Source of the DNA: Antrihabitans cavernicola
GTDB taxonomy: Bacteria; Actinomycetota; Actinomycetes; Mycobacteriales; Mycobacteriaceae
Length of the DNA: 64,000 nucleotides
Reading direction: 5' to 3'
Assembly: GCF_008297975.1 (NCBI RefSeq)
Contig: NZ_VLNY01000001.1
Span: forward strand, 310,001-374,000
The translations under genes were made by a program, and so were the position numbers. Positions 28,094-37,530 of the stretch are shown here, piece by piece (the stretch's first letter is position 1; every line of letters starts with the position of its first letter). The notes under the pieces were generated by a model. It saw nothing but the letters and a program-made list of their open reading frames with translations. It had not been told where the DNA came from and did no database searches.

Positions 28094-29779
28094 ATGGAGG
28101 TCATGACATCGACAGCGTTGCAGAATCTGGCCGATCGGTACTGGGAAGCGCGCCTCGTGGCGAGCCCGTTGTTCGCCACCTTCATCGGCGATCACCGCTA
28201 CGACGACCAGGTGGACGACCTGTCCGTTACCGCCGACGCTTCTCGCCGCGCCACCTGGGCCGGCTTGATCGACGAGGTGGAAGAGGTCGATCCTGCCGAG
28301 CTCGACGAGACCGATCTGGTCACTCGAACCCTGCTGTTGGGCGAATTGCGCGACAACATCGTCGGGATCGATCTGCGGCTTGCCGAGTTTCTGTCCGACC
28401 AGATGCAGGGTGTGCACGCCGACCTCCTGATCATGGCCGGGCAGCTGCGAGCAGCAGAACCCGAGCACGCACCACTTGCGGTGACTCGGCTGGAACGTCT
28501 CGGGGGCATGCTCGATCAAGCTGCCGATCGCTTCCGCGCGGGGCTCGCCGCGGGGCGAACGCCTGCGCACATCTGCATCGAGCGCTCGATCAACCAGGTC
28601 GACGGCTATCTGGCGTCGCCGCTGGAAGACGACCCGTTTGCCACCATGGCAGGACCCGAGAACTGGAGTGGCGAAAGCGCCTGGCGGGAGCAGATGAAAG
28701 TTGCTGTCACCGAACATCTTCGGCCTGCGTTCGCTCGCTATCGCACGGTGCTGGCAGACGAATTGCTGCCTGTGTCCCGCTCCGACGACCAACCCGGATT
28801 GCATTGGCTCGCCGACGGTCCGGCCGTCTACCTCGCTCTGATCAAGCTGCACACCGGACTCGACTTGACCGCCGAGGAACTGCACGAGATCGGCAAGCGG
28901 GAAGTGCTCGACGTTCTGCCGGAGCAGTACCGCGAGATCGGCAAGAACCAATTCGGCACCGACGACCTCGCCGAAATTTTCCGCCATCTGCTCGATGACC
29001 AAGAGTTGCGCTACACCAACTCCGACGAGATTCTGGCGGCCGCGACCCAGAGCCTCGACGCCGCGACAGAGGCGATGGCAGGCTGGTTCGGCATCCTGCC
29101 GGAAGCGCCGTGCGTGCTGACGGCCATCCCCGACTACCTCGCCGCCGATGCCCCCGCCGCCTACTACACGCCGCCCGCGCCGGACGGCAGCCGTCCGGGC
29201 GAATACCACGTCAACCTGCACGAACCCACCAAGACCGGGCGTGCGGAGACGGCGTCGATCGCGTTCCACGAAGCGATCCCGGGCCATCACCTACAGTTGG
29301 CGATCGCCTCGGAGCGCGTCGACCTGCCCGCATTCCGAAGACTGTCCTGGGGTCACACCGCGTTCGTCGAAGGATGGGCGCTCTATACCGAGCGGCTCGC
29401 AGGCGAAATGGGTTTGTACCGAACCGATCTGGATCGGCTCGGCATGCTGGCGAGCGATTCCTGGCGAGCGTGCAGGCTGGTCGTCGACACCGGCCTCCAT
29501 GCGATGGGGTGGACCCGGCAGCAGGCCATCGACTTCATGGTGGAGCACGCGCCGGTGCCGAAGGACGAGATCGTCACCGAAGTGGATCGCTACATCGGGA
29601 TGCCGGGTCAGGCGCTGGCTTACAAGGTGGGCCAGCGCGAGATTCTGCGACTGCGTGCCGAGGCGGAAGAGCGGCTACGGGGAAACTTCAGCATTCAAGG
29701 TTTCCACGACGTGGTGCTCGGTGCTGCCACCATCAGCCTGCCTGTTCTTGCCGAGCGGGTTGCGGCCTGGGAGGGCTGA
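28094..29779 (+). CDS. DUF885 family protein, probable metallopeptidase
   Basis: Helical protein of 561 residues in the DUF885 family. The HExxxxGHHLQ motif (FHEAIPGHHLQLAIASE, near residue 397) resembles a zinc-peptidase site, and RRLSWGHTAFVEGWALYTERLAGEMG, DTGLHAMGWTRQQAIDFM and YIGMPGQALAYKVGQREIL are the family's conserved stretches. A peptidase role is inferred from the motif. ATG 28094 begins the conserved sequence; ATG 28103 is an alternative. It is divergent from the glycosyltransferase pair with about 70 bases between. Confidence 0.78.
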   Translation: MEVMTSTALQNLADRYWEARLVASPLFATFIGDHRYDDQVDDLSVTADASRRATWAGLIDEVEEVDPAELDETDLVTRTLLLGELRDNIVGIDLRLAEFLSDQMQGVHADLLIMAGQLRAAEPEHAPLAVTRLERLGGMLDQAADRFRAGLAAGRTPAHICIERSINQVDGYLASPLEDDPFATMAGPENWSGESAWREQMKVAVTEHLRPAFARYRTVLADELLPVSRSDDQPGLHWLADGPAVYLALIKLHTGLDLTAEELHEIGKREVLDVLPEQYREIGKNQFGTDDLAEIFRHLLDDQELRYTNSDEILAAATQSLDAATEAMAGWFGILPEAPCVLTAIPDYLAADAPAAYYTPPAPDGSRPGEYHVNLHEPTKTGRAETASIAFHEAIPGHHLQLAIASERVDLPAFRRLSWGHTAFVEGWALYTERLAGEMGLYRTDLDRLGMLASDSWRACRLVVDTGLHAMGWTRQQAIDFMVEHAPVPKDEIVTEVDRYIGMPGQALAYKVGQREILRLRAEAEERLRGNFSIQGFHDVVLGAATISLPVLAERVAAWEG

Positions 29780-29857
29780 CCTCGGCGCTGATCACGACCG
29801 AATGGTGGCAAATTTCGCGGTTTTAGCCCCGAGCTGCTCATGATCAGGTAGGTACAC

Positions 29858-29898
29858 TGGTCTGACCACTTGACGTCTTACCGCAATTAGGTTCATGC
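29858..29898 (+). promoter_or_regulatory. FadR-type operator and promoter of the GntR gene
   Basis: TGGTC-T-GACCA (29858-29868) is a perfect palindrome with the TGGTnnnACCA core of FadR-subfamily regulators. TTGACG (29870-29875) follows at once, and CATGCT (29894-29899) lies 18 bases further on, six bases before the ATG at 29906. A bound regulator would cover the -35 region, so autoregulation is likely. Confidence 0.6.
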
Positions 29899-29905
29899 TC
29901 GATCC

Positions 29906-30628
29906 ATGGCACTGCAACCCGTGAATCGGCGCTCGGTACCCGAGGACGTCTTCGATCAGATCGTCAGCGACGTGGTCAGCGGCGAACTGACTCCTGGCGA
30001 GTCGCTGCCCAGCGAGCGCCGCCTCGCCGAGGTACTCGGGGTATCGCGGCCGGCGGTTCGGGAGGCACTCAAACGGGTCGCTGCTGCCGGACTGATCGAG
30101 ATTCGACAAGGCGACGCTACGACGGTCCGCGACTATCGACGCCACGCCGGCCTGGATCTACTCCCCCAATTATTGCTGCGCGCAGGCGAACTCGACATCG
30201 CCGTGGCTCGCAGCATCCTGGAGGCACGGCTGCACAACGGGCCCAAGATCGCGGCGCTCGCAGCGGAGCGATCGGGCGCGAAACTTGCTACTGCGCTGAA
30301 CGATTCGGTCGATTCCCTCGACGCAGAAAAGGATCCCGTCCAGGCTCAGATCATCGCGTTGGCATTCTGGGATCACATCGTCGACGGCGCTAATTCCATC
30401 GCGTTCCGTCTGATGTACAACACGCTGCGCGCCGCCTACGAGCCCGCACTCGGCGCACTCGCCACCGTGATGGCAGCGGAGGTGGGTCACCCGGAGGCCT
30501 ATCGCGCCCTCACCGGCGCGATCGTTGCAGGCACACCCGACCTCGCCGCTCAGGCCGCAAAGGATCTGCTCGAACCCGCTACCACCGCATTGATTTCGGC
30601 AATCACCAGTCTCGAGGAGCAGCCATGA
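29906..30628 (+). CDS. GntR-family regulator, FadR (FCD) subfamily
   Basis: Repressor of 240 residues. The N-terminal winged helix is [21 protein letters not shown], then [36 protein letters not shown]; the rest is an all-helical FCD ligand-binding domain (residues ~85-235), which in this subfamily often binds acyl-CoA or an organic acid. The stop overlaps the start of the fatty acid hydroxylase gene in ATGA, so the two are coupled. The FadR-like operator upstream suggests control of both genes in response to a lipid-derived ligand, which is inference. Confidence 0.85.
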   Translation: MALQPVNRRSVPEDVFDQIVSDVVSGELTPGESLPSERRLAEVLGVSRPAVREALKRVAAAGLIEIRQGDATTVRDYRRHAGLDLLPQLLLRAGELDIAVARSILEARLHNGPKIAALAAERSGAKLATALNDSVDSLDAEKDPVQAQIIALAFWDHIVDGANSIAFRLMYNTLRAAYEPALGALATVMAAEVGHPEAYRALTGAIVAGTPDLAAQAAKDLLEPATTALISAITSLEEQP

Positions 30629-31281
30629 CCACCCACATCCGAAAGGGCCTCACGCTCGGCGACGCCTTCCGCGAATTCCTCCGGCATCCGACGCCCTGGA
30701 TGCTCGGCGCAACGGTCGTTGTCGCCGTCGCCGCACGGATCATCGCCGGCGATTGGCAGTGGACGGACGCGCTCGTCCCTGTCGTGATCGTTGCGTCCTT
30801 CCCGTTCGTCGAATGGCTGATCCACGTATGCATCCTGCATTGGCGTCCGCGCACCGTCGCAGGCATCACCATCGATCCGCTGCTGTCGCGTAAGCATCGC
30901 GAGCATCACGTCGACCCGCGCAACGTCCCGCTGATCTTCATTCCCTGGCCGGTCCTGCTGTGGCTGATTCCGCTGCTCACGCTCATCGCGATCTTCGCCT
31001 TCCCGCGCATCGGACTCGGCCTGACCTACCTCGGCACCATTGCAGTGATCGGCTGCATCTACGAGTGGACCCACTACCTGATTCACAGCGACTACCAGCC
31101 GAAAACTCGCCTCTACAAAGCGATTCGACGTAACCACCGGCTGCACCATTTCAAGAACGAGCACTACTGGTTCAGCGTCACCACCTCCGGCACCGCCGAC
31201 CGCGTCCTGCACACGGCGCCCGATCCGGAGACCGTCGCCAAGTCGCCGACGGCGAAGAATCTCCACGCCCTGCAAAACTGA
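30625..31281 (+). CDS. Fatty acid hydroxylase/sterol desaturase family membrane protein
   Basis: Integral membrane di-iron enzyme of 218 residues. The histidine clusters needed to bind iron are present: [14 protein letters not shown] and [14 protein letters not shown], with earlier [11 protein letters not shown]. Four hydrophobic helices surround them. Members hydroxylate or desaturate fatty acids, sterols or carotenoids. Coupled translationally to the FadR-type regulator upstream, so its expression is probably tuned to lipid status. ATG 30625 overlaps the regulator's stop. Confidence 0.83.
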   Translation: MTTHIRKGLTLGDAFREFLRHPTPWMLGATVVVAVAARIIAGDWQWTDALVPVVIVASFPFVEWLIHVCILHWRPRTVAGITIDPLLSRKHREHHVDPRNVPLIFIPWPVLLWLIPLLTLIAIFAFPRIGLGLTYLGTIAVIGCIYEWTHYLIHSDYQPKTRLYKAIRRNHRLHHFKNEHYWFSVTTSGTADRVLHTAPDPETVAKSPTAKNLHALQN

Positions 31282-31309
31282 CGCCCGGTTCCTTTGCGAG
31301 AATGACTCC

Positions 31310-31614
31310 ATGACCGGATGCGCCATCGTGGATTTTCTCGAACTGGTGGATCAACTCGATGACGTGACCCGCAACGACAACGGCCGCTATTGGAAATTCG
31401 CAGTCAAGAACCACGCGTTCGGCTATCTCTGGGAGCCGACTCGAACCGTCGGCCTCAAGCAGAGGTCCAGTTCACGTCCTACGGATACGGCTGGGTGGTG
31501 GTCCATCTGGACGGGATCGAGCGCGATGAACTTGCCGAACCCGTTTTCGAGGCCTGGCGACTGTCTGCCCCCGCTGAGTCGATCGAGCGACATGGCGAAC
31601 GCCTTCCCAGTTAG
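31310..31614 (+). pseudogene. MmcQ/YjbR-like protein, inactivated by internal out-of-frame deletion
   Basis: The first 50 codons read as a YjbR-family N-terminus (DDVTRNDNGRYWKFAVKNHAF, WEPTRTVGLKQ). Right after GLKQ, at about 31460, the frame shifts: the family's EVQFTSYGYGWVVVHLDGI and ELAEPVFEAWRLSAP continue in the +2 frame to a TAG at 31612-31614. Relatives have roughly 15-18 extra residues between these parts, so an internal deletion whose length is not a multiple of three removed them. The reading frame of 31310 itself runs on to 31648 as nonsense. Confidence 0.7.
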
Positions 31615-31619
31615 AACTC

Positions 31620-31649
31620 TTGAATTATATAAGCTCCGACTTCTATAGT
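31620..31649 (+). promoter_or_regulatory. Leaderless ArsR promoter with overlapping inverted repeat
   Basis: TTGAAT (31620-31625), an 18-base spacer and TATAGT (31644-31649) are followed after six bases by the GTG at 31656. TATATAAG-N6-CTTCTATA (31626-31647), with one mismatch between the arms, fills the spacer and covers most of the -10 element, as expected for an autoregulating ArsR protein. AT-rich sequence stands out against GC-rich flanks. Confidence 0.65.
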
Positions 31650-31655
31650 TGCTCG

Positions 31656-31988
31656 GTGCACGCATTCGACGTTCTCGGCGATCCCGTCAGACGGCGGATC
31701 CTCGAACTTCTCGCCGACGGTGAGTTGGCGTCGGGTGCGGTGACCGAGGTGATCCGGGACGAGTTCGCGATATCGCAACCTGCGGTGTCGCAGCATCTGA
31801 AAGTGCTACGCGACAACGGTTTTGCCGAAGTGCGCACCGACGGCGCTCGACGCCTGTACACGGTGAACACGGACCCGCTCCGCGACGTCGACCAGTGGCT
31901 CGACCACTTCCGTAGGTACTGGACGCCGCACCTCGATGCACTGGGCACCGAAATCGCACGTGGCAAGCGCAGAAGGAGCAGAACATGA
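31656..31988 (+). CDS. ArsR-family (winged-helix) transcriptional regulator
   Basis: Regulator of 110 residues: AFDVLGDPVRRRILELLADGELASG and FAISQPAVSQHLKVLRDNGFAEVRTDGARRLYTVN form the ArsR helix-turn-helix and wing. The cysteine metal-binding motif is absent, so it does not look like a metal sensor. Members paired with SRPBCC/AHSA1 proteins respond to unknown small molecules. GTG 31656 begins the fold and sits six bases after the -10 element. Its stop overlaps the SRPBCC start (ATGA). Confidence 0.87.
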   Translation: MHAFDVLGDPVRRRILELLADGELASGAVTEVIRDEFAISQPAVSQHLKVLRDNGFAEVRTDGARRLYTVNTDPLRDVDQWLDHFRRYWTPHLDALGTEIARGKRRRSRT

Positions 31989-32620
31989 TCGACATAGACC
32001 ATCAGATCAACGCCGTCAGCCGCACCGTCGGGAGTCGGGTTCTCGACGCAGGTGAGGCCCGCGTGATCACCGTGAGTCAGACCTACCCCACCGACGTCGA
32101 CGACCTATGGGATGCCTGCACGAACCCCGAACGCATTCCGCGGTGGTTCCTTCCGATCAGCGGAGACCTGCGACTCGGCGGCACCTATCAGTTCGACGGC
32201 AATGCCGGCGGCACCATCGAGAAGTGCGATCCGCCAAGCAGTTTCGCGGCGACCTGGGAGTACGGCGGCGAGGTCAGCTGGATCGAGGTCACCGTGTCAG
32301 CGGTCGGCGACGACAAGGCGCAGTTCACCCTCGAGCACATCGCGCACGTAGACGACGAGCGCTGGACCGAGTTCGGACCGGGTGCCGTAGGCGTCGGTTG
32401 GGATGGCGGCATGCTGGGGCTAGCCAACTACTTGGCCTCGGGCCAAGGCCTTGATCCGCAAGAAAGCATGGAATGGCAGATCTCCGACGAGGGCAAACGA
32501 TTCAACACTCTCAGCAGTACTCAGTGGCGCGATGCGGCCATCGCAGCAGGCGAAGACCAGGCCGCAGCGACAGCAGCGGCAGACCGAACCACCGCCGCGT
32601 ACACCGCAACACCTGAGTGA
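31985..32620 (+). CDS. SRPBCC (AHSA1-like) family protein
   Basis: Product of 211 residues with an AHSA1/SRPBCC fold: VITVSQTYPTDVDDLWDACTNPERI, RWFLPISGDLRLGGTYQFDGNAGGTI and TLEHIAHVDDERWTEFGPGAVGVGWDGG. The C-terminal ~40 residues are Ala-rich and probably unstructured. ArsR-SRPBCC operons are very common in Actinobacteria; the SRPBCC protein likely binds a hydrophobic ligand. Coupled to the ArsR gene through an ATGA overlap. Confidence 0.82.
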   Translation: MIDIDHQINAVSRTVGSRVLDAGEARVITVSQTYPTDVDDLWDACTNPERIPRWFLPISGDLRLGGTYQFDGNAGGTIEKCDPPSSFAATWEYGGEVSWIEVTVSAVGDDKAQFTLEHIAHVDDERWTEFGPGAVGVGWDGGMLGLANYLASGQGLDPQESMEWQISDEGKRFNTLSSTQWRDAAIAAGEDQAAATAAADRTTAAYTATPE

Positions 32621-32663
32621 GGGGACCACTGCCGTCGTCTATGTGAGGGTGGGTGCCCCTGAC

Positions 32664-33731
32664 TCAGGCCAAGCCGCGTCCGGAGATCAACGGCAGGTCC
32701 AAGGTCGTGCGAATGCCGGGCGCGGCATCGACGACGGCGGGCACTGCGTTGACTACCCGCATGGCTGTCGCGACCAAACCTGCATGGTTGTGATCGCCCT
32801 TGCGGCTGGTGAGGCAGAGATCCAACGCGTACGACGGCTCGCCGGTGATCTCGACGCGATACGATCCGCCCTCCTGCGCGGGCTGCGGCCACTCCGGGCA
32901 CAGATCCGGGCGTAAGCGCGTCACGTGCTCGAGTACGACGGCCACCCGATCGCCGACCATCCCGCGCACCTCGAATCGCAGCGCCGCCGCCGTTCCTTGC
33001 TCGATGTGACCGGCGGCGATCTCGAAACTGTCCGGAGCCGGTCTGCGGTCGTAGGTTTCGGTCACGGCGTCCAGGGTGAGATCGAGTCCGGCCGCGATCT
33101 GCCGGACGACGCTGCCCCACGCGAGCGACAACACGGTCGGCTGCAACAACATCGGCGTCTCGTCGAGCGAGCCACCGAAGCCCATGATGTCGAACATCAC
33201 TGCACGATTGTCGTAGGTGGCGTAGTCGACGATTTCCATGCACCGCACCTGCTCGATGCTCTGGCACGTGCCGGTAAGGACCAGTGGCAGAATGTCGTTC
33301 GCGAAGCCGGGGTCGATACCGTTCACGAAGATCGATGCCTTACCTTGCGCCGCAGCCGCTTCCAGCGGTTCGATCATCGCAGGCGGTAGGACGTCGAACG
33401 GGTACTGAAGGAACACCGGTGCACTGGCCACGATGTTGATGCCGGCCACCAGAATCTTCCGCAGATCTTCCAGAGCCTCCATCAGGCGGTTGTCCGTCAT
33501 CGCGGTGTACACGACGCAATCCGGTTGGAGCGCAAGGATCGCATCGGTGTCGGTGGTCGCCGCGACCCCGACCGTTCTGTCGAGACCGGCCAGCGTGCCT
33601 GCGTCGACGCCGTCCTTCGCAGCGCTCGACACCCAGACACCCACCAGTTCCAACGCGGCATTCGCAATGATCCCGGCGAGCGCGTGCACCCCGACGTTGC
33701 CCGTGCCCCATTGCACCACTCGGTAGGTCAT
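32664..33731 (-). CDS. DapB-like NAD(P)-binding protein (dihydrodipicolinate reductase family)
   Basis: Product of 355 residues with an N-terminal dinucleotide fold (VVQWGTGNVGVHALAGI) and DapB_N/homoserine-dehydrogenase-like segments (LVGVWVSSAAKDGVDAG, DCVVYTAMTD, FVNGIDPGFANDILPL). The family resembles 2,4-diaminopentanoate dehydrogenase and DapB but is usually found in lipid or steroid catabolic contexts in Mycobacteriales. Transcribed after an SDR gene 10 bases upstream, so part of a four- to six-gene minus-strand run (37510 to 32664). Exact reaction unknown. Confidence 0.78.
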   Translation of the reverse strand: MTYRVVQWGTGNVGVHALAGIIANAALELVGVWVSSAAKDGVDAGTLAGLDRTVGVAATTDTDAILALQPDCVVYTAMTDNRLMEALEDLRKILVAGINIVASAPVFLQYPFDVLPPAMIEPLEAAAAQGKASIFVNGIDPGFANDILPLVLTGTCQSIEQVRCMEIVDYATYDNRAVMFDIMGFGGSLDETPMLLQPTVLSLAWGSVVRQIAAGLDLTLDAVTETYDRRPAPDSFEIAAGHIEQGTAAALRFEVRGMVGDRVAVVLEHVTRLRPDLCPEWPQPAQEGGSYRVEITGEPSYALDLCLTSRKGDHNHAGLVATAMRVVNAVPAVVDAAPGIRTTLDLPLISGRGLA

Positions 33732-33741
33732 CGAAGTCTCC

Positions 33742-34533
33742 TCAGAGGTCGGGAATCGGGATGTCGAGGTTGGGTGCGATCAGACCACCGTCCACCTCGA
33801 TCACCTTGCCTGTCATGAACTTTCCGGCCGGTGACGCCAAGTACAACGCCGCCGCTGCGACATCGTTCGGTTCCCCGAGAGTGCGCATCGGCGTCACCTT
33901 CTCCATCGGGGTGCGTATCGATTCGTTCGACGCGACGATCTCGAGAGCCGATGTGACGATCGAACCGGGCGCGATGCCGTTGACTCTGATCTTCGGGCAC
34001 AAGTCCATCGATGCGAGTCGGGTGTAGTGCGTAAGGGCGGCTTTCGCGGTGCCGTACGCGGCGAACGCGCGCCCGGGTTGTCGACCCATCATCGACGTGA
34101 TGTTGATGATGGACCCACTGCCTGATGTCTCCAGAATTTTGGGCACGGCCGCCGTGACGAGCGCGTGCGCATTGGAGACGTTGAAGGTGAATGCAGCTTC
34201 CAGATCGGCAGGTGTGGTGTCCAGCAACGGTTTCGGGAGCGCACCACCCACGTTGTTGACCACGATGTCGAGCCGTCCGAATTGCTCGACAGCAGCAGTA
34301 GCCAGGGCTGCCGCCGCATCGGGATCGCTGAGGTCGGCGGCAACGACATGCGCACGACGCCCAGCTGCGTGCACCGCGTCGGCAACACCGCGGAGTTCGC
34401 TTTCGGTTCTCGACGAGATCACCACATCGGAACCGGCCTCGGCGAAGGCGATTGCAATGGCGGCCCCGAGACCCCGCCCGGCGCCGGTGACCACCGCGAC
34501 CTGATCATCGAGCCGAAAAAGGTCGAGGATCAT
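33742..34533 (-). CDS. Short-chain dehydrogenase/reductase
   Basis: NAD(P)-dependent oxidoreductase of 263 residues with the classical SDR motifs: [14 protein letters not shown] near residue 14, NNVGG, ITSMMG (catalytic Ser) and AYGTAKAAL (Tyr-x3-Lys). C-terminal [21 protein letters not shown] and VIEVDGG are also typical. ATG 34533 follows GGAGA by five bases; the longer open frame upstream is not homologous. Lies between the hydroxylase and the DapB-like gene on the same strand, suggesting one catabolic or modifying pathway. Confidence 0.86.
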   Translation of the reverse strand: MILDLFRLDDQVAVVTGAGRGLGAAIAIAFAEAGSDVVISSRTESELRGVADAVHAAGRRAHVVAADLSDPDAAAALATAAVEQFGRLDIVVNNVGGALPKPLLDTTPADLEAAFTFNVSNAHALVTAAVPKILETSGSGSIINITSMMGRQPGRAFAAYGTAKAALTHYTRLASMDLCPKIRVNGIAPGSIVTSALEIVASNESIRTPMEKVTPMRTLGEPNDVAAAALYLASPAGKFMTGKVIEVDGGLIAPNLDIPIPDL

Positions 34534-34547
34534 CGTCGTCTCCACAT

Positions 34548-36020
34548 CTACACAGATTTGCCGAGCATCTCGTCCAGCCAGGCGTCCAGACTTGTCGAAC
34601 CATCTCCTCGAGCGGTAACACCTCGAGCGGTAACACCAGAGTGCCACGCCAGATGCCCGTCCGGACGGACTACGAGAACTTCGCGCAGTTTCGGCGGCGC
34701 CGCAACCGTGACCGCGCCGAACCGTTTCTGCAACGCAGCCACATGAGGTGCGACAGCATGTGCCGGACCACGCACCGTCCAATCCGTGGTCGGCTCTAGA
34801 TCGGGAACAGGATCGCCCGGCGACAGCCCCTTCCGGTTCCCACCACCCAGCGGACCGCTCCGATAGGTCACTCGCATCTGTGACGCGCGTTCGGCAATCA
34901 TGTTCTGCACGAACCCGATTGCCGCGATCCGCGGCAAGACGAACTTCCGGACGGCGCCGACCACCGGGTTGCGCGCCAAGCCGAGCCGTGTGACCAGACG
35001 AGTCGAGGCGATCACCTCTTTGGCGATCGGACGCCGTTCGGCTTCCACTGTGTCGAGCAACGACGGATCAGCGCGGCCCTGGACAACGAGCGCCAGCTTC
35101 CACGCCAGGTTCTCGGCGTCGCCGATGCCCGTGTTCATCCCCTGCCCACCCAGTGGACTGTGAATATGCGCGGCGTCGCCGATGATCAGCAGACGGCCGT
35201 TGCGATAGCGCTCCGCCAATCGTTCGCTGATCCGGAAGTTCGACACCCAGTCCGCCGAACCGATCCGAACATCGTCGAGTCCAGCCCGTTCCACGACCGC
35301 ATGACGTAGTCGATCGAGAATTTCTGTGTCGGAAAGCCTTTCGTCGTCGGCGAGCGTGACATCGGCGATCAACCGCCACAAGTCGTTGCCGGGCAGCGGG
35401 AACATCGCGAGTAGGCCGTCGTGGTGCACCCACGTCCGGGTCGTTTCCCGATCGCCCGAAAAGTCGGTGTGCACATCTGCCAGCAGGAAGTGCTCGTTCA
35501 CCGAACTGCCGGGGAATCCTATGCCCGCCGCCTCGCGCACCGTGCTGTGCGCGCCGTCGCAGCCGATCAGCCAATCGACGCGTTGGCTCGCACCGGAACT
35601 CAGCTCGATCGTCACGCCGTCGTCGCGCTGGACGGCCTGCTCCAATCCGGTGGCCCACTCGACCCGGCCACCGAGGTCATCGAGACGACGCCGCAATGCC
35701 GCTTCGACATCGGCCTGCGATATCAGCAGCGGTGGACGAATACCGTTACGTCTGAACAGATCTGCAACACCGATGGTCGCGATCCGACGCCCGTCGGCGT
35801 GAATGGCCATGGTATGCACGCCGATCGCACGCTCGGGCAGGTCGGCAAGCGCACCGATCCGTTGCAGCACCTCCACGCCGCGTGGCTGCACCACCATTGC
35901 ACGTGACGTACGAGCAGGCCCGTCGGCACGGTCGATGATTCGCACCTCGACACCCTGGGTCAGCAATGCGCAGGCGAGCGTCAGACCCGCAGGCCCGGCG
36001 CCGACGACCAGAACGCTCAT
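34548..36020 (-). CDS. FAD-dependent aromatic hydroxylase (PheA/TfdB family)
   Basis: Flavin monooxygenase of 490 residues. Motifs: [18 protein letters not shown] (FAD), [19 protein letters not shown], and [33 protein letters not shown]. The C-terminal third resembles the thioredoxin-like tail of phenol and polyketide hydroxylases. Substrate probably an aromatic or polyketide ring. ATG 36020 overlaps the stop of the acyltransferase gene (ATGA). Near the C-terminus a 15-base tandem duplication gives [11 protein letters not shown] (about 34613-34642). Confidence 0.84.
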   Translation of the reverse strand: MSVLVVGAGPAGLTLACALLTQGVEVRIIDRADGPARTSRAMVVQPRGVEVLQRIGALADLPERAIGVHTMAIHADGRRIATIGVADLFRRNGIRPPLLISQADVEAALRRRLDDLGGRVEWATGLEQAVQRDDGVTIELSSGASQRVDWLIGCDGAHSTVREAAGIGFPGSSVNEHFLLADVHTDFSGDRETTRTWVHHDGLLAMFPLPGNDLWRLIADVTLADDERLSDTEILDRLRHAVVERAGLDDVRIGSADWVSNFRISERLAERYRNGRLLIIGDAAHIHSPLGGQGMNTGIGDAENLAWKLALVVQGRADPSLLDTVEAERRPIAKEVIASTRLVTRLGLARNPVVGAVRKFVLPRIAAIGFVQNMIAERASQMRVTYRSGPLGGGNRKGLSPGDPVPDLEPTTDWTVRGPAHAVAPHVAALQKRFGAVTVAAPPKLREVLVVRPDGHLAWHSGVTARGVTARGDGSTSLDAWLDEMLGKSV

Positions 36021-36757
36021 GCGCGCTTGCGGCGCGCGGCGAACTCGGCCTCTTCGAGCCGATGTGCCTCGGCGAGATCCGGTGCACCACCACCGAATCG
36101 GGCGGGAACCCACGGCTGCCCCGCAGGCATCGGATAGCCAACCTGCGCCTGTGTCAGCAGTTCTTGCAGAGTTGTTTTGAGCTGTGCGGTCAACTCGTCG
36201 ACGTGTCCCATGGCCGGGATCGGCGTACCGATCCGAATGTTGATCGGAAAGTTGTTCCGCCCCAGCTGCTTCGGGTAGCCCTTGCTCCAGATACGATGGG
36301 CACCCCAGATCGCGGCAGGCAAGATAGGCACATCGGCGTCGAGCGCCATCCGCGCCGCACCCGACTTGAACTCCTTGATCTCGAAGCTCCGACTGATCGT
36401 CGCCTCGGGGTACACCACCACCAGTTCGCCGTCACGCAGCGAATCGACGGCACGGTGGTACGCCGCAGCGCCTGCACTGCGGTCCACCGGAATTGCCTTG
36501 CAGTGCTTCATGAGAAAGCCGACGATCGGATTGCGTTCCAGCTCCGCCTTCATCATGTAGCGCACGTTGCGGCCACTGTTGCGCCCGATCATGCCGACCT
36601 CGATGAAGTCCAGGTACGCCGTGTGATTGACGGCCAACACCGCACCACCCGTTCGCGGCACGTTCTCCTGCCCCACGATGTCGATGCGCAATCCCTGCAG
36701 CGCGGCCATCGAACGGGCAAGGACCGTCAGCACGTCGTACACCGGTTCCCGCCGCAC
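36017..36757 (-). CDS. 1-acyl-sn-glycerol-3-phosphate acyltransferase family protein (paralog 2)
   Basis: PlsC-type acyltransferase of 246 residues: catalytic HX4D as NHTAYLDFIE, acceptor-site segment VVVYPEATISRSFEIKEFKSGAARMAL and PAAIWGAHRIWSKG. It would acylate lysophosphatidic acid or a related lipid at the membrane. It is a close paralog of the next gene upstream, from which only three bases separate it, and its stop overlaps the hydroxylase start. Position fits the Rv3814c-Rv3816c acyltransferase cluster in the mycobacterial gene order. Confidence 0.87.
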   Translation of the reverse strand: MRREPVYDVLTVLARSMAALQGLRIDIVGQENVPRTGGAVLAVNHTAYLDFIEVGMIGRNSGRNVRYMMKAELERNPIVGFLMKHCKAIPVDRSAGAAAYHRAVDSLRDGELVVVYPEATISRSFEIKEFKSGAARMALDADVPILPAAIWGAHRIWSKGYPKQLGRNNFPINIRIGTPIPAMGHVDELTAQLKTTLQELLTQAQVGYPMPAGQPWVPARFGGGAPDLAEAHRLEEAEFAARRKRA

Positions 36758-36760
36758 GAC

Positions 36761-37510
36761 CTACTCCTCGGAACCCGCGCGGCGGGCCGCCTTCGCTTGC
36801 GCCTCTTCGGCATCCATTCGATCGGCTTCTTCCAGCGTCGGCGCACTACCGCCGAGACGAGCCGGCACCCAGTACTCGCCTGCGGGGTGGTCGTAGTCCT
36901 TCTGCAGCAAGGCGAGCATGCCTTGCATCGTCGAGCGCAGTTGCGCCGTCATGTCGGCTGCGGGCTCGTACGCCGCAATCGGCTCACCGACCGCGATGGA
37001 AATCGGTGTGTTGGTGCGGCCCAACCGCTTCGGAAAGCCCTTGGTCCAGACGCGCTGCGCTCCCCAGATCACGACAGGGATCACCGGCACCTGAGCTTCG
37101 AGCGCCATTCGCGCCGCACCCGACTTGAAATCTTTGATCTCGAAGCTCCGACTGATCGTCGCCTCGGGGTACACACCCACCAACTCACCCGAGCGAAGTG
37201 CCTCTACCGCTTGGCGATACGACTCGGCACCGGCCGCACGATCCACCTCGATGTGCCGCAGTACCCGCATGATCGGGCCGGAGACGGAGTTGTCGAAGAC
37301 TTCCTTCTTCGCCATGAAGCGGATGTATCGCTTGGTGGTCCGTGCCGGGATGCCCGCGTACGTGAAATCCATGTAGCCGGTGTGGTTGATCGCAATCACC
37401 GCCCCACCTTTTGCAGGAATATTTTCATCCCCGGAAATGGTGAACTTCAAACCTTCGAGTGCGAACACCGAACGGGCGACACCGATGATGCTCCAATAAA
37501 CAGGTTCCAC
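36761..37510 (-). CDS. 1-acyl-sn-glycerol-3-phosphate acyltransferase family protein (paralog 1)
   Basis: PlsC-type acyltransferase of 249 residues with NHTGYMDF (HX4D) and VGVYPEATISRSFEIKDFKSGAARMAL. Shares most of its core with its neighbour; a stretch of about 65 bases around the YPEATISRSFEI coding region is nearly identical in both genes. Start GTG 37510 has no ribosome site; it lies only 20 bases from the divergent lipoprotein start at 37531, so the promoters of the two genes must overlap each other's coding sequence or yield leaderless transcripts. First gene of the minus-strand run. Confidence 0.86.
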   Translation of the reverse strand: MEPVYWSIIGVARSVFALEGLKFTISGDENIPAKGGAVIAINHTGYMDFTYAGIPARTTKRYIRFMAKKEVFDNSVSGPIMRVLRHIEVDRAAGAESYRQAVEALRSGELVGVYPEATISRSFEIKDFKSGAARMALEAQVPVIPVVIWGAQRVWTKGFPKRLGRTNTPISIAVGEPIAAYEPAADMTAQLRSTMQGMLALLQKDYDHPAGEYWVPARLGGSAPTLEEADRMDAEEAQAKAARRAGSEE

Positions 37511-37530
37511 AGTCGGTTAGCGTAGTCGCC

